A stretch of DNA of 64,000 nt from Wuchereria bancrofti (taxonomy: Eukaryota; Nematoda; Chromadorea; Rhabditida; Onchocercidae): positions 1,236,127 to 1,300,126 of the forward strand of contig SSBO01000009.1 of NCBI GenBank assembly GCA_005281725.1. The letters are read 5' to 3'. Numbering within the stretch: position 1 is the stretch's first letter; every line of letters begins with the position of its first letter. Position numbers and translations under genes: made by a program. Shown one piece after another: positions 12,626 through 24,700 of this stretch. The notes beneath the pieces were generated by a model. It was given only the letters and a program-made list of their open reading frames with translations. It did no database searches and was not told where the DNA came from.

Positions 12626-15600
12626 ATGAATGGGAATATTCGCCATTAATCGATTTTGGCATTAAATTATTGAATAAAATTCCATCGAAACGTCTTAATT
12701 TGGCATATTTGCCAACTACTGAAATGGTTTGTATTATTTCAAAATTGCTTTTTGCATTTGCATATTATTTTTTAATTTGTAACATAAGTAATCTTTGTAT
12801 TTCAAGATTATACGTATATACATGTATATACGTACGTACGTGATATAGATTATGCATTAGAGAGATAGAAAAGAAGATTTCAGTAAGTAAACTTATTTGA
12901 CGCTTAATTTTGCATTATCAAAAAAGAAAAATGTTTATTATTATTTCGTTAGCTGTAAAAGCTTTCTCTTTTTTTTTCATTTTTTTTTTTAATTTTAGTT
13001 ATTAGTAAATTCATTTCTCGAAAATTTTTCAAAATATTTAATAAGTTATTGTCAGCATGAACTGGAAGAATTCATTGTATCCGGTCGAAATTATCCGATT
13101 AAAATTACCTTAAATATAGAGTTGACACCGGATGAATTCAATATATATTTATTTAAGATCATTCGGATTGAATTATCTTAAATGCTTTGATGAAAAATCT
13201 CAAATACAGAACTGACATGTTTTGATTAATTCAGTGCAGTGAATCAGTAATTTTTGTCATACAATTTTTCAGGTGAATAGGTAAATTAAGTTGTTAATAT
13301 CGTGAATTTAGCTTATATAAAATTTTATAATTTATTTCAATCTAATGTCTATCTTAAATTTTAGGAAAATTTGCGCATTACAAATGAAGAATGGAACATT
13401 GCCATTTCGCCATTACAAATTATTCGTGGATTTGCAGCTTTGCTTATATTAGCTGATGGTAAATGCAAAATTAAACTTGCGAAATTGATTTCAAAAGGTA
13501 TGAAACTAATATTTGAAATCAAAATAATTAATTCAAATATAAATAATCATTTATAAATAAATATTGCATAGAATAATGGAATAACTAATAAAATTATAAA
13601 AATGGAAGAATAGTGAATTTAATCAATTCTGTATCATTTAAATTAATGAAATCAAAATATTAACAAATTGAAAAATTATTTTTATTTTCAAAAAAAAGAA
13701 AAAAAAATGCCACAACCCCAATTGCTATTGAAATGTATCATTAAATTTCTTAAAATAATTTATCATTTATAGCTCTCTTTGGAGTAATTGAACCACTCGG
13801 AAAAATTATCCATGAAGAATTAAATGATATTTGTATTAATTATTTGAGATCATTTTCAAAAGGAGTAACACGCATATATTTTGAGGAAAATCATTTACTA
13901 AAATTTGATAATGAATTAATGGAATATATTGAAAAGTATTACGGTACAGAGGTTAGCTTATCATTTTCGATCCGTTTTTTTTCTCGTTCTTTGATTTCTT
14001 TGTTTTCATTCAATTCTTTCATTTTTTTACAGTCTCAAGAAGCAGAAATGATAGTATTTGAAACGGAAGAGAAAATGAAAAAAGAAGTGGTACAAACATT
14101 ATGTTTTCAAATGGATCCTAATGGACAAACACTTGTAAATGAAATGAACAAAAATATTAAAGTAATTAATTATGATAGCATTATCATATCATTTTATCAT
14201 TTTCTATACTATTTTAGATGATATGAATTATGAAAAAGGAAATGGTACAAATAATTCGCTTTTTTTTTCTATTTTTTTTTAATTATTATTTAGGAAGCAA
14301 CTCAAGGAACTATGGAATATGTGGTACGTCGAGATTTACAACCAAAACAAAAAACACGTTTAGCATTGATAACATCTTTTAATTCAACGTTCTACTGGAA
14401 ACCACCTGGTAAAATAGTAGAAGCGGAAACATTTTTCTATGAAACGTACGAGAAAAATGTGGATACACGTAGCGTAGTAAGTTTAAGCGTATTATTTTTA
14501 TCATAGAAAAATGAAAATAATTGAATATTTTGATAATATTCATTCTTCTAAAATGCTGAAATAAAATTCAATATTTTTAGATGAAAGCATATCGATGTGA
14601 TGGTTTATTCCGGACATGTCTTACCGAAGATGATACACGTGTCCTGGAATTAGATTCCGAAATTGATGGCCTTAAAATGTAATGTCGTTTTGAAAATAAA
14701 ACTAGCAAAATGTAGACAAATCTGAGATTTCTTTATAAATAAAATGTTCAGAAAATTTTTTATTTGAAATGTGTTTACTAATTTTAGGTATCTTTTTCAA
14801 CCAAGAATGTTATTTTCAAAAGATTTCCTAAAATTATTAAGTGGTAAACAATTACGACATTATATCAATCAAATAGGTTCGCAACCAATAAGACAATCGG
14901 TTAGTTAATATATTGCATTGCTTAACTTTTAAAATAATCCAATCCAATTTTAATTGTTGATAATTTGTAATCAAAAAATGATATGAAATTCCTACCAAAA
15001 GATAAGCATTAATACTTCATTGCTTCAATCAAAATGCATTTCAAATTAATATTTTCAATTTTAAATTGCAGATATTTCAAATTTCAATATGTTAAATTAA
15101 ATAAATTATATTTGATTTCAGATTATAATTCCACGTTTTTCAATAAATTCACCTGTTGGCTTACAATCGGTCTTTGCACCATGCAAGCCAATCTATCATT
15201 TCATTTTCAAGAATAAACATCCACAATTCCCATATCCGTGTATCGCTCGAATATTCTCACCGGATAAGGCTGAATTCGGAATGATATACGGAAAAGTTTC
15301 AAGGGAAAATTTTGGTCAATGTCATACATATCCACTTTGGGACTATTATCATAAAACTAAAATGGCTGTATGTTGAAATATTGTAATTTAACTTAAATTG
15401 AAATTTCTCAAATAATTTTCACAGCTAATAAGAATGAAACTAATAAGAATGTAAATGTTATATAATTGTTATTTTTCCGCTTAAATAAACTAATTTTGCT
15501 TCTTCTATCATTAATTCAATTTGACTGTTACAATCACAAAGATTATATTATTTTAAATTAATCCTATGATGAAATAATATTAAATTATTGAAACTCAAAT

Positions 15601-18600
15601 TTAATATAATTGTAATTTATGTTGTAGTTGAAAATCGGACAACCGGAATCAAAGAAAGGAATTGATGAGGAAATGCGGGCTGTAACTTTTAGTCAACGAA
15701 GTGATTACTTTTTTTAAAAATCAATTCCGGTTTTTTTTTTAATAAAATATTGATCAGAATATTAAGAACTGTAGTATAAATTGATTTTTTTTCCTGTTCT
15801 ACTAAAGTATTTAGTACGAAATGTTAATATATTTACATTCGAAATACAATATTATTTTATAGTTAAAAAAAAAAATATTTTCTGTTGTAGCAATGAAAGA
15901 TGAAATGAGCGAGAAAAAATATCAACAAATGATAACTGTAACCGGAAAAATGATGATCATCGAAGGTCAGGTTGGAATTGATCGAAAACATTATCTGATC
16001 GGAATTCTCGAAGTTTGTTCCATTCTTTCATTGTAACACATTTTATCTTATCACAATAACTTATTGATTTAGTGATATTGATTTCTCGATATGAATTTCT
16101 CGATATTGATCTCTCACTCTTCTAATGCACAATTCTAATGAGACTAATGAAATTATTTCACTTTCATTTCATCTAATAGAATTTAATCAAAAATTGGTGA
16201 ATGAAATTAGTTTATAGAATGAAAATGATGACAATCGTGATGACAAGCGACGAATTCTCAGTTCATTTGCTAAATCAAAAAAGTTGAAGAGAACTAGAAC
16301 AGGAAGTTTAAACAAGTATTATTAATGCATTTACATATAATTACATTCCGGAAACGATGATAACGATGTTTCCTCTTTTTTTTTCTCCGGAAAGGCAATC
16401 GGATGCACAATCCGTAATGACATATAATTAGGTGATTAGTTGCATCATATCATCTAAACTATATTGAAAATTTTAACAAAAAAAAGGGTTGAAAATTTTG
16501 CAGTGTAAAGATGCATGATATGCTTGAATAATCATTTAAATGTTTATAATTTAAATTTATCTTCAATAATGTAGATTAAGCGCAATTGATAGAAAAGATG
16601 CGGTAAAAAAAAACAAATGGAATTTTATCGATAGTAAAATTCCTCACTCCAACAAACAACTACAAAAATTATTGAGAAATGGAAAAGAACAATTAAGAAT
16701 TCAACGCAATATTATTCAGAAAAAAGAATTGCCACAGCAAAAAACCTCAAAAAGGTATATAAAGAATTAAAATAAAAAATTTGCGTTAATTAATTAGGAA
16801 GTAGTAATTTTATGAATTTTCAAATTTAATTAAATATATATTGATCGGAAGATATAAAACTGCTTTTTTCAGATATGTACCATTCTAATTTATTCTATTC
16901 CACATTGCTTTACTTTATCCCTTTCTTTTTTTTTTCGTCTTACTAGAAATTTTATTAGAATATACTGAAAATATTCCTAATAATTATTAATTAATAGCGA
17001 TTATTTTCCTACTATCATATTTTTTTGATTCTTCAAAGCAATCCATTATCGAACAATTAACTCTTTAGTGAAAGTTCAACTAAATCAACAACAAGCAAAT
17101 CAACTGGTGGAACTAATCAACAAGTTTCTAAAAAAGATGAAGAAACACAATATGATGATAAGAGAGATGATAACAAATATAGTAGTAATAATAATAGTGA
17201 TAAGAGTAGCAGAACGCAATCATCTATAAAATATCATGATAATGATAAGAGTAACAGAACGCAATCATCCATATCTTCCCATTATGTGGTGAGTGTTATC
17301 ATCAGTATGATAAAGAAATATAATGTAAACATAAATAATACATAAGGTAAATTAGTTTAGGTTTAAGTTTAGATTAATTATCAATAAATGAGCTTTATCG
17401 GTTATATTTTATCGAAAATATTTATTTTTGTTTTATTTGAAAATCGATAAAAAAAAGCAAAGATAATGAAAGAAAGAGTTAACAGCAATGATAGATCAAT
17501 TAATCTAATAAAAGATCAATAAAGATCAATTAAATATAAGTATGAAAAATGAGAAAAAATGAAAGAAAAAGAAGGAAATTATAAGAAAAGGGAACTTTCT
17601 TATTCATTTAATGAACAAAATAAATTTTATTTTAGCACCGTTTCGCAGCGGGTGCAGAAATCGATAAGCAAATTTTAAAAGTAAAATTTTTGAATTTTTG
17701 AATTTAAAATTTTTTGAATTTATGTAATAAAATATGTACAAAATTTTTCGCACACATCTTTTTTCATAATGATATTTAACCCAATAAAGCATGGAAATAA
17801 ATATTGTAGAACTAAGGCACTATAATGATAATGATAACAACAATGATGAATTGCAACCAATTAAAATTTTTTAAATTATATCAGCCTAGGAATGAAATTT
17901 TTCTTGTGGTACTTTTATGGTATTTANNNNNNNNNATTTAACCCAATAAAGCATGGAAATAAATATTGTAGAACTAAGGCACTATAATGATAATGATAAC
18001 AACAATGATGAATTGCAACCAATTAAAATTTTTTAAATTATATCAGCCTAGGAATGAAATTTTTCTTGTGGTACTTTTATGGTATTTATTTGTTCTTCGA
18101 AAATTCCCTTTTTACTTATTTTAGTTAATTTTTATTTTTTTAAAATATTTCAATATTATAGCAAAACTTTAACTTTGATAACAATATCCAATTTATTGCT
18201 CTTTCCTGATTTCTTCCTCACTTCTTAAATAATCACTGAATATTTGGAAAATCTAGATTCCTGGTATATTATTTCCCAAATATTAAGCAACAGCACTGAT
18301 CATTGCTAGCATTTCAATTTGTGATAAAACTCAAATTCTTTGATGATAAGTAATTTTGTAATTTTTATTCTGATTTATATAGGAAAATATTGAAAAGACA
18401 TCAAATGAAAAAGCAATTGGAAAATTCAAAGAGACAAGTTTACAAAGTATAATTTTTTTAAATTTCATTCAAAATTTCTGCTAACTATGAGCGAATCAAT
18501 TGTTCCAATAATTTCAATCATTTGGACCATTAAATTTATCACAATTATCTAATTTTTCTTTTCAAATATTTTCTTAACAAATTAAAATTCATCTATTTTT

Positions 18601-19482
18601 CTGTTATATTATTGAATTTTCTTACAGAAAAACAAGCAATGTATCGTTTTGTAAAAGGACCTGAAATAGCACTTGCTAATAAAACAGATACCATTATGGT
18701 AGAGAGAGATGAGAAACCTAATATTAATTCATACTTTACAGTAAAATCAGAGAATAACCAAGTCAAAGGTCATACATATATCAAATTATTAGATGACAAC
18801 AAAATTTCTTGTAAACTCATGATAAAATGTTGCTCTTTTGAATTTACATTTTGATAATCAAAATAATTCGATTATTTAATCAATCTCGATTAGCTATATT
18901 TAAATTACAAAACTTTAATGCAATTTTTTGGCAAAAATTTTCATATTAAATAAATATTTTTAAAATATTAAATAAATTGTGGAAGAAAAGAAAAAATTAA
19001 ATTGTCTCTCAGATATGCAAGCTGATATCATTTTTGATACACCATTCCTTTATATGATTGTTAGTAAATCAGAAGTTGGACGATATTTTGTTGTTAGTAT
19101 GGGACGATTTGTTAGTTTTCATTTTTTCTTTTTTCTTTTCAACTTTTTTGTTTCTTTTCCGATTTTACATATACAGAATTAATGTTTTAAGTTAATTTAA
19201 TGGAAGTGAGAAAATAATTGATCCATCGTTACTTATTATTTGCTTAATTAGCTAATTATTTGCACATTTAATAATTTTTATAATTGACTTATAGTTAATT
19301 ATATGTCTTTATCTATTGATTCATTCCAATTTATTTGCTTCAATTCTTACTTCATTTATTGATTAAAATATGCAAATGTTTTAATATAGAAAATTACAGA
19401 CAAATATACAGGAAACAAATCCACCAGAAAATATGTATGCTAGAGATATACCAGTGCTATTAACAGATGATAACAATAATTG
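12626..19482 (+). CDS. Serpin-like protein with a ~265-residue insertion before the reactive loop (5' end unresolved; possibly two genes)
   Basis: Exons joined in phase: 12626-12726, 12999-13076, 13365-13497, 13773-13951, 14033-14161, 14294-14476, 14581-14678, 14788-14899, 15122-15367, 15628-15700, 15891-16012, 16218-16315, 16575-16754, 17069-17288, 18383-18446, 18628-18768, 19013-19110, 19400-19482 (about 780 aa). Serpin motifs come in the family's order: IAISPLQIIRGFAALL (N-FSPLSI..LAML), EKYYGTE (KYYGAE), LALITSFNSTFYWKPP (LVLVNA.YFKG.W..PF), SEIDGLKMYLFQPR (breach strand), IIIPRFSINS..GLQSVF, IFSPDKAEF. Then follows a charged, Ser/Asn/Asp-rich insert containing a repeated DKS.RTQSSI. Then come a hinge-like KGPEIALANKT and IIFDTPFLYMI, which fits the serpin C-terminal signature except Thr at one position, and FVVSMGRF. 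No signal peptide was seen because exon 1 is missing. The fused model needs a donor at 15700 (CGAA|GTGATT); without it the frame stops at 15717 and a second gene could start at ATG 15893, just after TTCTGTTGTAG. Both halves would then be incomplete serpins. Confidence 0.6.
16395..16431 (+). other. Possible alternative terminal exon in the serpin-like gene
   Basis: An acceptor CCGGAAAG at 16394 followed by an in-phase short reading QSDAQSVMTYN-stop would be an alternative to splicing from 16315 to 16575. It is phase-compatible but the acceptor is weak. Confidence 0.25.
17774..17926. repeat. 153-bp exact duplicate, left copy flanking a 9-N gap
   Basis: The sequence starting ATTTAACCCAATAAAGC and ending TGGTATTTA is repeated exactly at 17936-18088, the two copies being separated only by nine N. 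This looks like overlapping contig ends that were not merged during scaffolding. Confidence 0.95.
17927..17935. other. Assembly gap (9 N)
   Basis: Nine N between identical 153-bp flanks, inside the intron between the exons ending 17288 and starting 18383 of the serpin-like gene. Probably a negative or overlapping gap. Confidence 0.97.
17936..18088. repeat. 153-bp exact duplicate, right copy
   Basis: Right-hand copy of the duplicated contig end described for 17774-17926. Confidence 0.95.
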
Positions 19483-21719
19483 AAATATATTCCGAATAGG
19501 TCGAATCACCGATTTAATCAAAATATAGCATTTAATTCATAAAGTCCGAGAAAAAGTGTAGGAATAATCAGAAATGAATCGAATACTTATATTTATCATC
19601 GCTATCACTTATTGATAATAACTATATCGTTCTTTTAACTCTTTTGTTTTTTCTCTCATTTCACATTTCTTTTTCAGTGAAAGTTTGTCCATAATTTATA
19701 TCTAATTTAAAAATTATTAATTTAATTCAATTGTATTAAAGGATATTAATGATGAAACAAATGAAATCATAATTAACCATTATTTATTCTCAAAAAAAAA
19801 AGACAGCATTCTACCATTTCTCAATGAATTATTATGAAAATGATAATTATGATTTCATATAATAGCATATTTTTCATTTATTTGCTAGTGGAAATCGTAT
19901 TATAGCAAGAAAAGTATAAGAAAATATATTAAAATGAAAATTTTATGATTGAATTTATAATATTCTGAAATAAAATTTTAATATCAATTGCGAAAGATGA
20001 TTTTTGATCAGTCAAGAAATGATTAATTGAAACTGATCGATACTTAACGATGCCAATAATATTAATCACTAACTGATAATATTAACACTAATAAATCTAA
20101 CAATGTTAATCATTAATAATATTACTGCTAAGTAATTAAAATAATGCAATGAGTGATATATGAAAAATAATCAGAATGCAAAAAGAAAAAAAATGGAAAA
20201 GACAAATAAGAAAAGATGAAGAAAATTGAAACTTATGATTTTATGCAAGGACTAACTGAGTATAGTGTAATACTGTATAAGTTACAGTACCACAGGAAGA
20301 TGGAAAAGATACGGTATGATATGAGAACATGGACGATCGATCATTACTGCATGCAAAGAAAAATTTTTTCCATTTAACATATATTTGATAAGAGCTATCA
20401 TTTTAGACTATTAGGATTATGATAATGTTATCAACAACTTAAAAATATTATCAACAATTTGACATTTTTATATAAGTGTTATTTTTGTGATTACGGTATA
20501 AATATTATCACTGTAGTTACAAATTAAAAATAGAAGGTAAAAGTATAATTTGTCTAATTGATCAAAGTTCATTTTACTCTTTCAAAAATGACCGTTAATA
20601 TGCTATTTCTAATCTCTAAAGATATAAGTCTGTTTCACAGCGCCTCTATGTCTGAGCAGAATGGTTTGTTTGGTTTTGTTCGAATTTCAGCTTACATTGA
20701 AAGTAATGCTGTTAAGATGGTGAAGGTTGGGTCAAGTTGGGTTGGGTAGAGGATTGGATTGGGTTGAGCTGGGTTGAATTGGGTTGGGTCAGATTGAATT
20801 GGAAGGGATTGGGTAATTTTAAGGCTACAGTGGGTTTCCATTGGTACTTTTTCTTTATATATTTATCTAAAGATATGTTAATTCTCATCTATCCAATGAT
20901 TTCATTTCTTTTTTACGCATAAATTGTTAATTACAAGCTTTCATTCATTCATTCATGCAATAATTAGAATATAATTGTGTTTTACATCAAGAATAAGTAA
21001 AGTGCAGTAAGGATAAGTAAAGTGTAAACTGATAAAACGTAGACAGCATCGATCGAACTTGTGAGGGACTGTTGATATAACTCCCAGAGAAAGGGAAAAT
21101 AACTTTCTTTTTTTGGGAAGTTTATTTCTAAAAGCGTTTATGTCATCGCACTGTTTGCTCATACCTCGGATTTCCTAAGTGTTTTTTGCATTTTTTCGTT
21201 TTTTTAATTGTAAAGTCACCATGAATTCTTGACCATTTTAAAGTTTTTTTAAATTCAGAGTTCAGATTACAAATGTGAAATTTGGGTTACTTGCATACAG
21301 TGTAATTAAGTAGTCATAAGTTGTTGTTATGTTAAAATGGAGTGACATAAGATCTAAGTTTAAGTGAAATAAAAAAGATCGCAGATTCAAATAAAGCGAA
21401 AAAATACCATAGACTTGAATATTGGTAGGACAAGAGAGGGCGATCATGGATATAAATGCAGGAGGCAAAGATTATGTGTTGAAATTTGGGTGAAATTGAT
21501 TTGATTATATGAAATAGAGAAACGTTATAGATCTTAGTCTAAAAACAAAAAAGAGGTCGTAGACTGTACTTTAATGTTTAAAAGTTTACCTGAATAGTGA
21601 TTTCTAATGGTCCTTATGAATCAGTTACTAGGTAGTATTTTACAATCTTCATCCAACGGTTTTCACAAAGATCACACAGCAGGAAAGTGTCAGGAATAGA
21701 TTTGCCACGATACGGCACG
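19483..21719. other. Intergenic region between serpin-like gene and exportin-7
   Basis: No coding exon supported. The left half is extremely AT-rich (probable 3' flank of the serpin-like gene). A G-rich minisatellite lies at 20725-20811. The part from about 20900 to 21719 is more balanced in base composition and would contain the exportin-7 promoter and 5' UTR. Confidence 0.5.
20725..20811 (+). repeat. G-rich minisatellite (TTGGGTTG-type units)
   Basis: About 87 bp of degenerate TTGGGTTG(A/G) units with nine GGG runs on the + strand, in otherwise AT-rich DNA. It is unlike the nematode telomere unit TTAGGC. Confidence 0.8.
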
Positions 21720-24700
21720 ATGGACACTGAAATACGGGTATCTTTGTTGCTTATTAAATTTCGTAAATGAACGTAAAATCTGATGAAATTCAGTTTACTG
21801 CTTATAAATTGCTTATATTTAAATATTTTTAAAGAAAAAATGAAATACTTTTAAGAAAATGTAGGTTCCATTCATTTTTCAAGATGAAATATTAATTTAA
21901 TTGATCAAAATAGATACTTATAGGCACTTGACAATTTATGTAAAGTATTGTATGAAAGCATTGACGGTACGAGAAGACTTCAAGCAGAACAAAATTTAGC
22001 CGAATTGACGTCATCGCCTGATTGCTTGAGGCGATGTATGTTACTTCTTCAAAGCGGAACTGTACGTTACTTTATTTCAATTTTCAAGTAACTTAGTGAG
22101 GCAGAAGTGTAAGAAAACTGTTTGAAGGCATAACTGTCAGTCTTTTTCCGATATCTCGAGTTTTTTTACTATCTCTCAAATTCTATGACTTTGAATAAAC
22201 CCTTTTTTTGTAATGAGTTCTATTTACATATGAATAAAGACTGCAGTTTTATATATTGCTCTATCACCATATTAAGTGTACCATTTATTTATTCCTTAGT
22301 TTTACTTGCTGTTATTAATTTTCATAAGGATTTTAAATTTCAAGTTTGTTATTTCAGGCACCATTCGCTCATATGGTTGCCAGCAATACACTGATGAAAT
22401 TACTTAGTTCAAAAATTGGCGTGTCTTTGCAGCAACGATTAGAATTAAGTAAGTTTTCAAGTTAGATGATTTCAAGATTTTATTGGGTCAAGATACTGTA
22501 ATCTGAGGTTGACAATGTTTTTGAAGAACGGCGATGAATATATGATTTAGTCTTCAGACATAAGGAACAGTATATTTCTTATTCCGGGGTTTTAGCCAAT
22601 CAAAACAAAATAAGAGGCGAGGAAAGTCTTTTATAAAGTATTATGAATAGAACTGCAACTAGGATTCAAGCTGAGTTTCTTAAAGACGATCTGACGACTG
22701 TTGTAACGTAACCTTTTTTCAAACTAAAGAAAATGTTTTAGACTTCTGTTTGTTAGTTATTTTACAGTGGTTTATAATTTTAGATACTTACTTGCTTCAT
22801 TATTTGGATGAACGATCCGCAGCATTGCCACCATTTGTACTTTCTTCGCTGTATCAGCTATTTGCTAGAATAACAAAGCTCGGATGGCATGATTATGATA
22901 TGGACAGTCAAACTTTTCCATTCCGTGAACCAGTTTCTACAATCATTAAACTTGCAGAAGTAAACATAATCTCATTTTTTATCGTATAATAAAGGTTTTA
23001 ATTTTCCTATTTCTCTCTGTTAGAGAAAATCTGAGTACTTTGAGAAGGAAATGAACTTCGTAACTTTTCGGAAATATAGTACGCGTTAATAAAGCTATTT
23101 AATTCTTAGTTGAATATAGATTCTTTTTTAAAAATAATGTCAGATCTGTTCTCTTCTTTCAGAAGAATTCAGATAAAGGTCCACTAGCCGTGCAGTTGTT
23201 GGCAGTGTTAGTATCAGATATCAATTCGGTGAGTTTTCATGAAGTTCCATCGTAAATTATTTCAAGAAATTTGCGATCCGAATGTTAAAGAGATTTTTTC
23301 TGACTTTTAACCAATATTTTTAATGCCAAAGGAAATAAATTTGCTCGTGAGAATTGTTTTTTATGAACGATATCATAATTTTAAATTATATAACTATGAG
23401 AAGAGCCGAAAGACGTAAAGCATCGGAATTTTCTAATTAGGACTTTGGGTGATGTGGCTATATCTGACCTTTTGAAAGGGACTATGATATGGAATTTGTG
23501 CGCTCTTTATTTTTATTTAAGATATTTTTATTTAAAATAATTTTCATAAAGAATGTTATCATTTTTTTATGACCTTTTTGAGGACTTTTTTCTATACCAA
23601 ATATTGCTGGTAATGTCAAAAAGTAGATAACATTTTATGGGAAACAGTTTCTCTTCTAAAGAGTTTCCTAGCTATACAAATGATTTGTAATCATTTTTTG
23701 TAAATTTTATAGGGATGAATTTTTTGGATTTTTACGACTCCATTTCTTAACAATAAATTTTTTTCTTTTCATTTAACCACAAAGTCTGATTGATCCTTAT
23801 ATATATGTTGTTTAATAAAATTTTGGAAATTCTGATTTCAAATTACTTTGTGAAGCGAGTTAGTAAAATGGAGGTTTTGAAGTTTTCTCTAGAGGTCATG
23901 TAGTGTAGTTGCTTCCATCTCTAGAGGTCACGTGATTCTACCTTTGCTGTCATATTACTCTACGTTTGATAAGTGAATATTACTAGGGGTTTTAGTAAAA
24001 TGCCGTAGATCTGCATAATTTTTTTAATAGTTATTATGGTAAGAAGTAATTTTTTTATATGCGCACTTTAACATTTTTAGGCCGTCGGTTTTGAAACCAT
24101 CACGAAGCAGCGGAAGACTGCATCAAGTTTCCGTGATGGATATTTATTCGACATATTTGAATTATCAACATCAATGCTTCGGAAAACTGTGAGTGGTGGT
24201 GGAATAGGCGAAAGAGAGGTATGTTAAAAGTGACTTAATTTTTATAGTTTATCATAACACATAGAGACATATTTTCGGAAGCTTCAAATAAACTGAAAGG
24301 TTAATTGATTGAGCTGAGAATGAAGAGTTGATGAATTGTATTATTTTCTTAGTTTCATTTATAGCAAAGTAACTTGCTGTTTAGTCTGATTTTGGGGTTA
24401 GCCAGTTTGGTGAATTCTTTTTTCTTTTTAGCTGTCAGCAGTGAGCAGTTTGTTACAGCTTTCTTTAAATTGCCTTTCTTTTGATTTTATCGGAAGCTTA
24501 GCAGATGAAACAAATGATGATAACGCAACCGTTCAAGTACCGACGCTGTGGAGGCTAGGTTAGTTTCCGCATTACTTGGCATAAAAAAAAATATTTAAGA
24601 AAAATACTTTTAGTTTTAACCTCCCCTACTCGGTTAAGATTGCTAGGATTAATTAATCTTTTATTTAATGCTTTTAATATAATGTATGATTGTCAAGCAT

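Noticed and set aside
13077..13180. Frame continuing past 13076 (GRNYPIKITLNIEL...)
   Set aside because: Runs to a stop without a phase-0 donor, whereas splicing at GTATCC (13077) joins in phase to the SPLQIIRG exon.
15628..15717. Simple reading of the serpin-like gene as ending at the TAA near 15717
   Set aside because: Not excluded, but it would leave a serpin without reactive loop or C-terminal strands, while those parts occur in phase downstream; kept as the alternative model.
20725..20811. Interstitial telomere repeat
   Set aside because: Units are TTGGGTTG-like, not the nematode TTAGGC.
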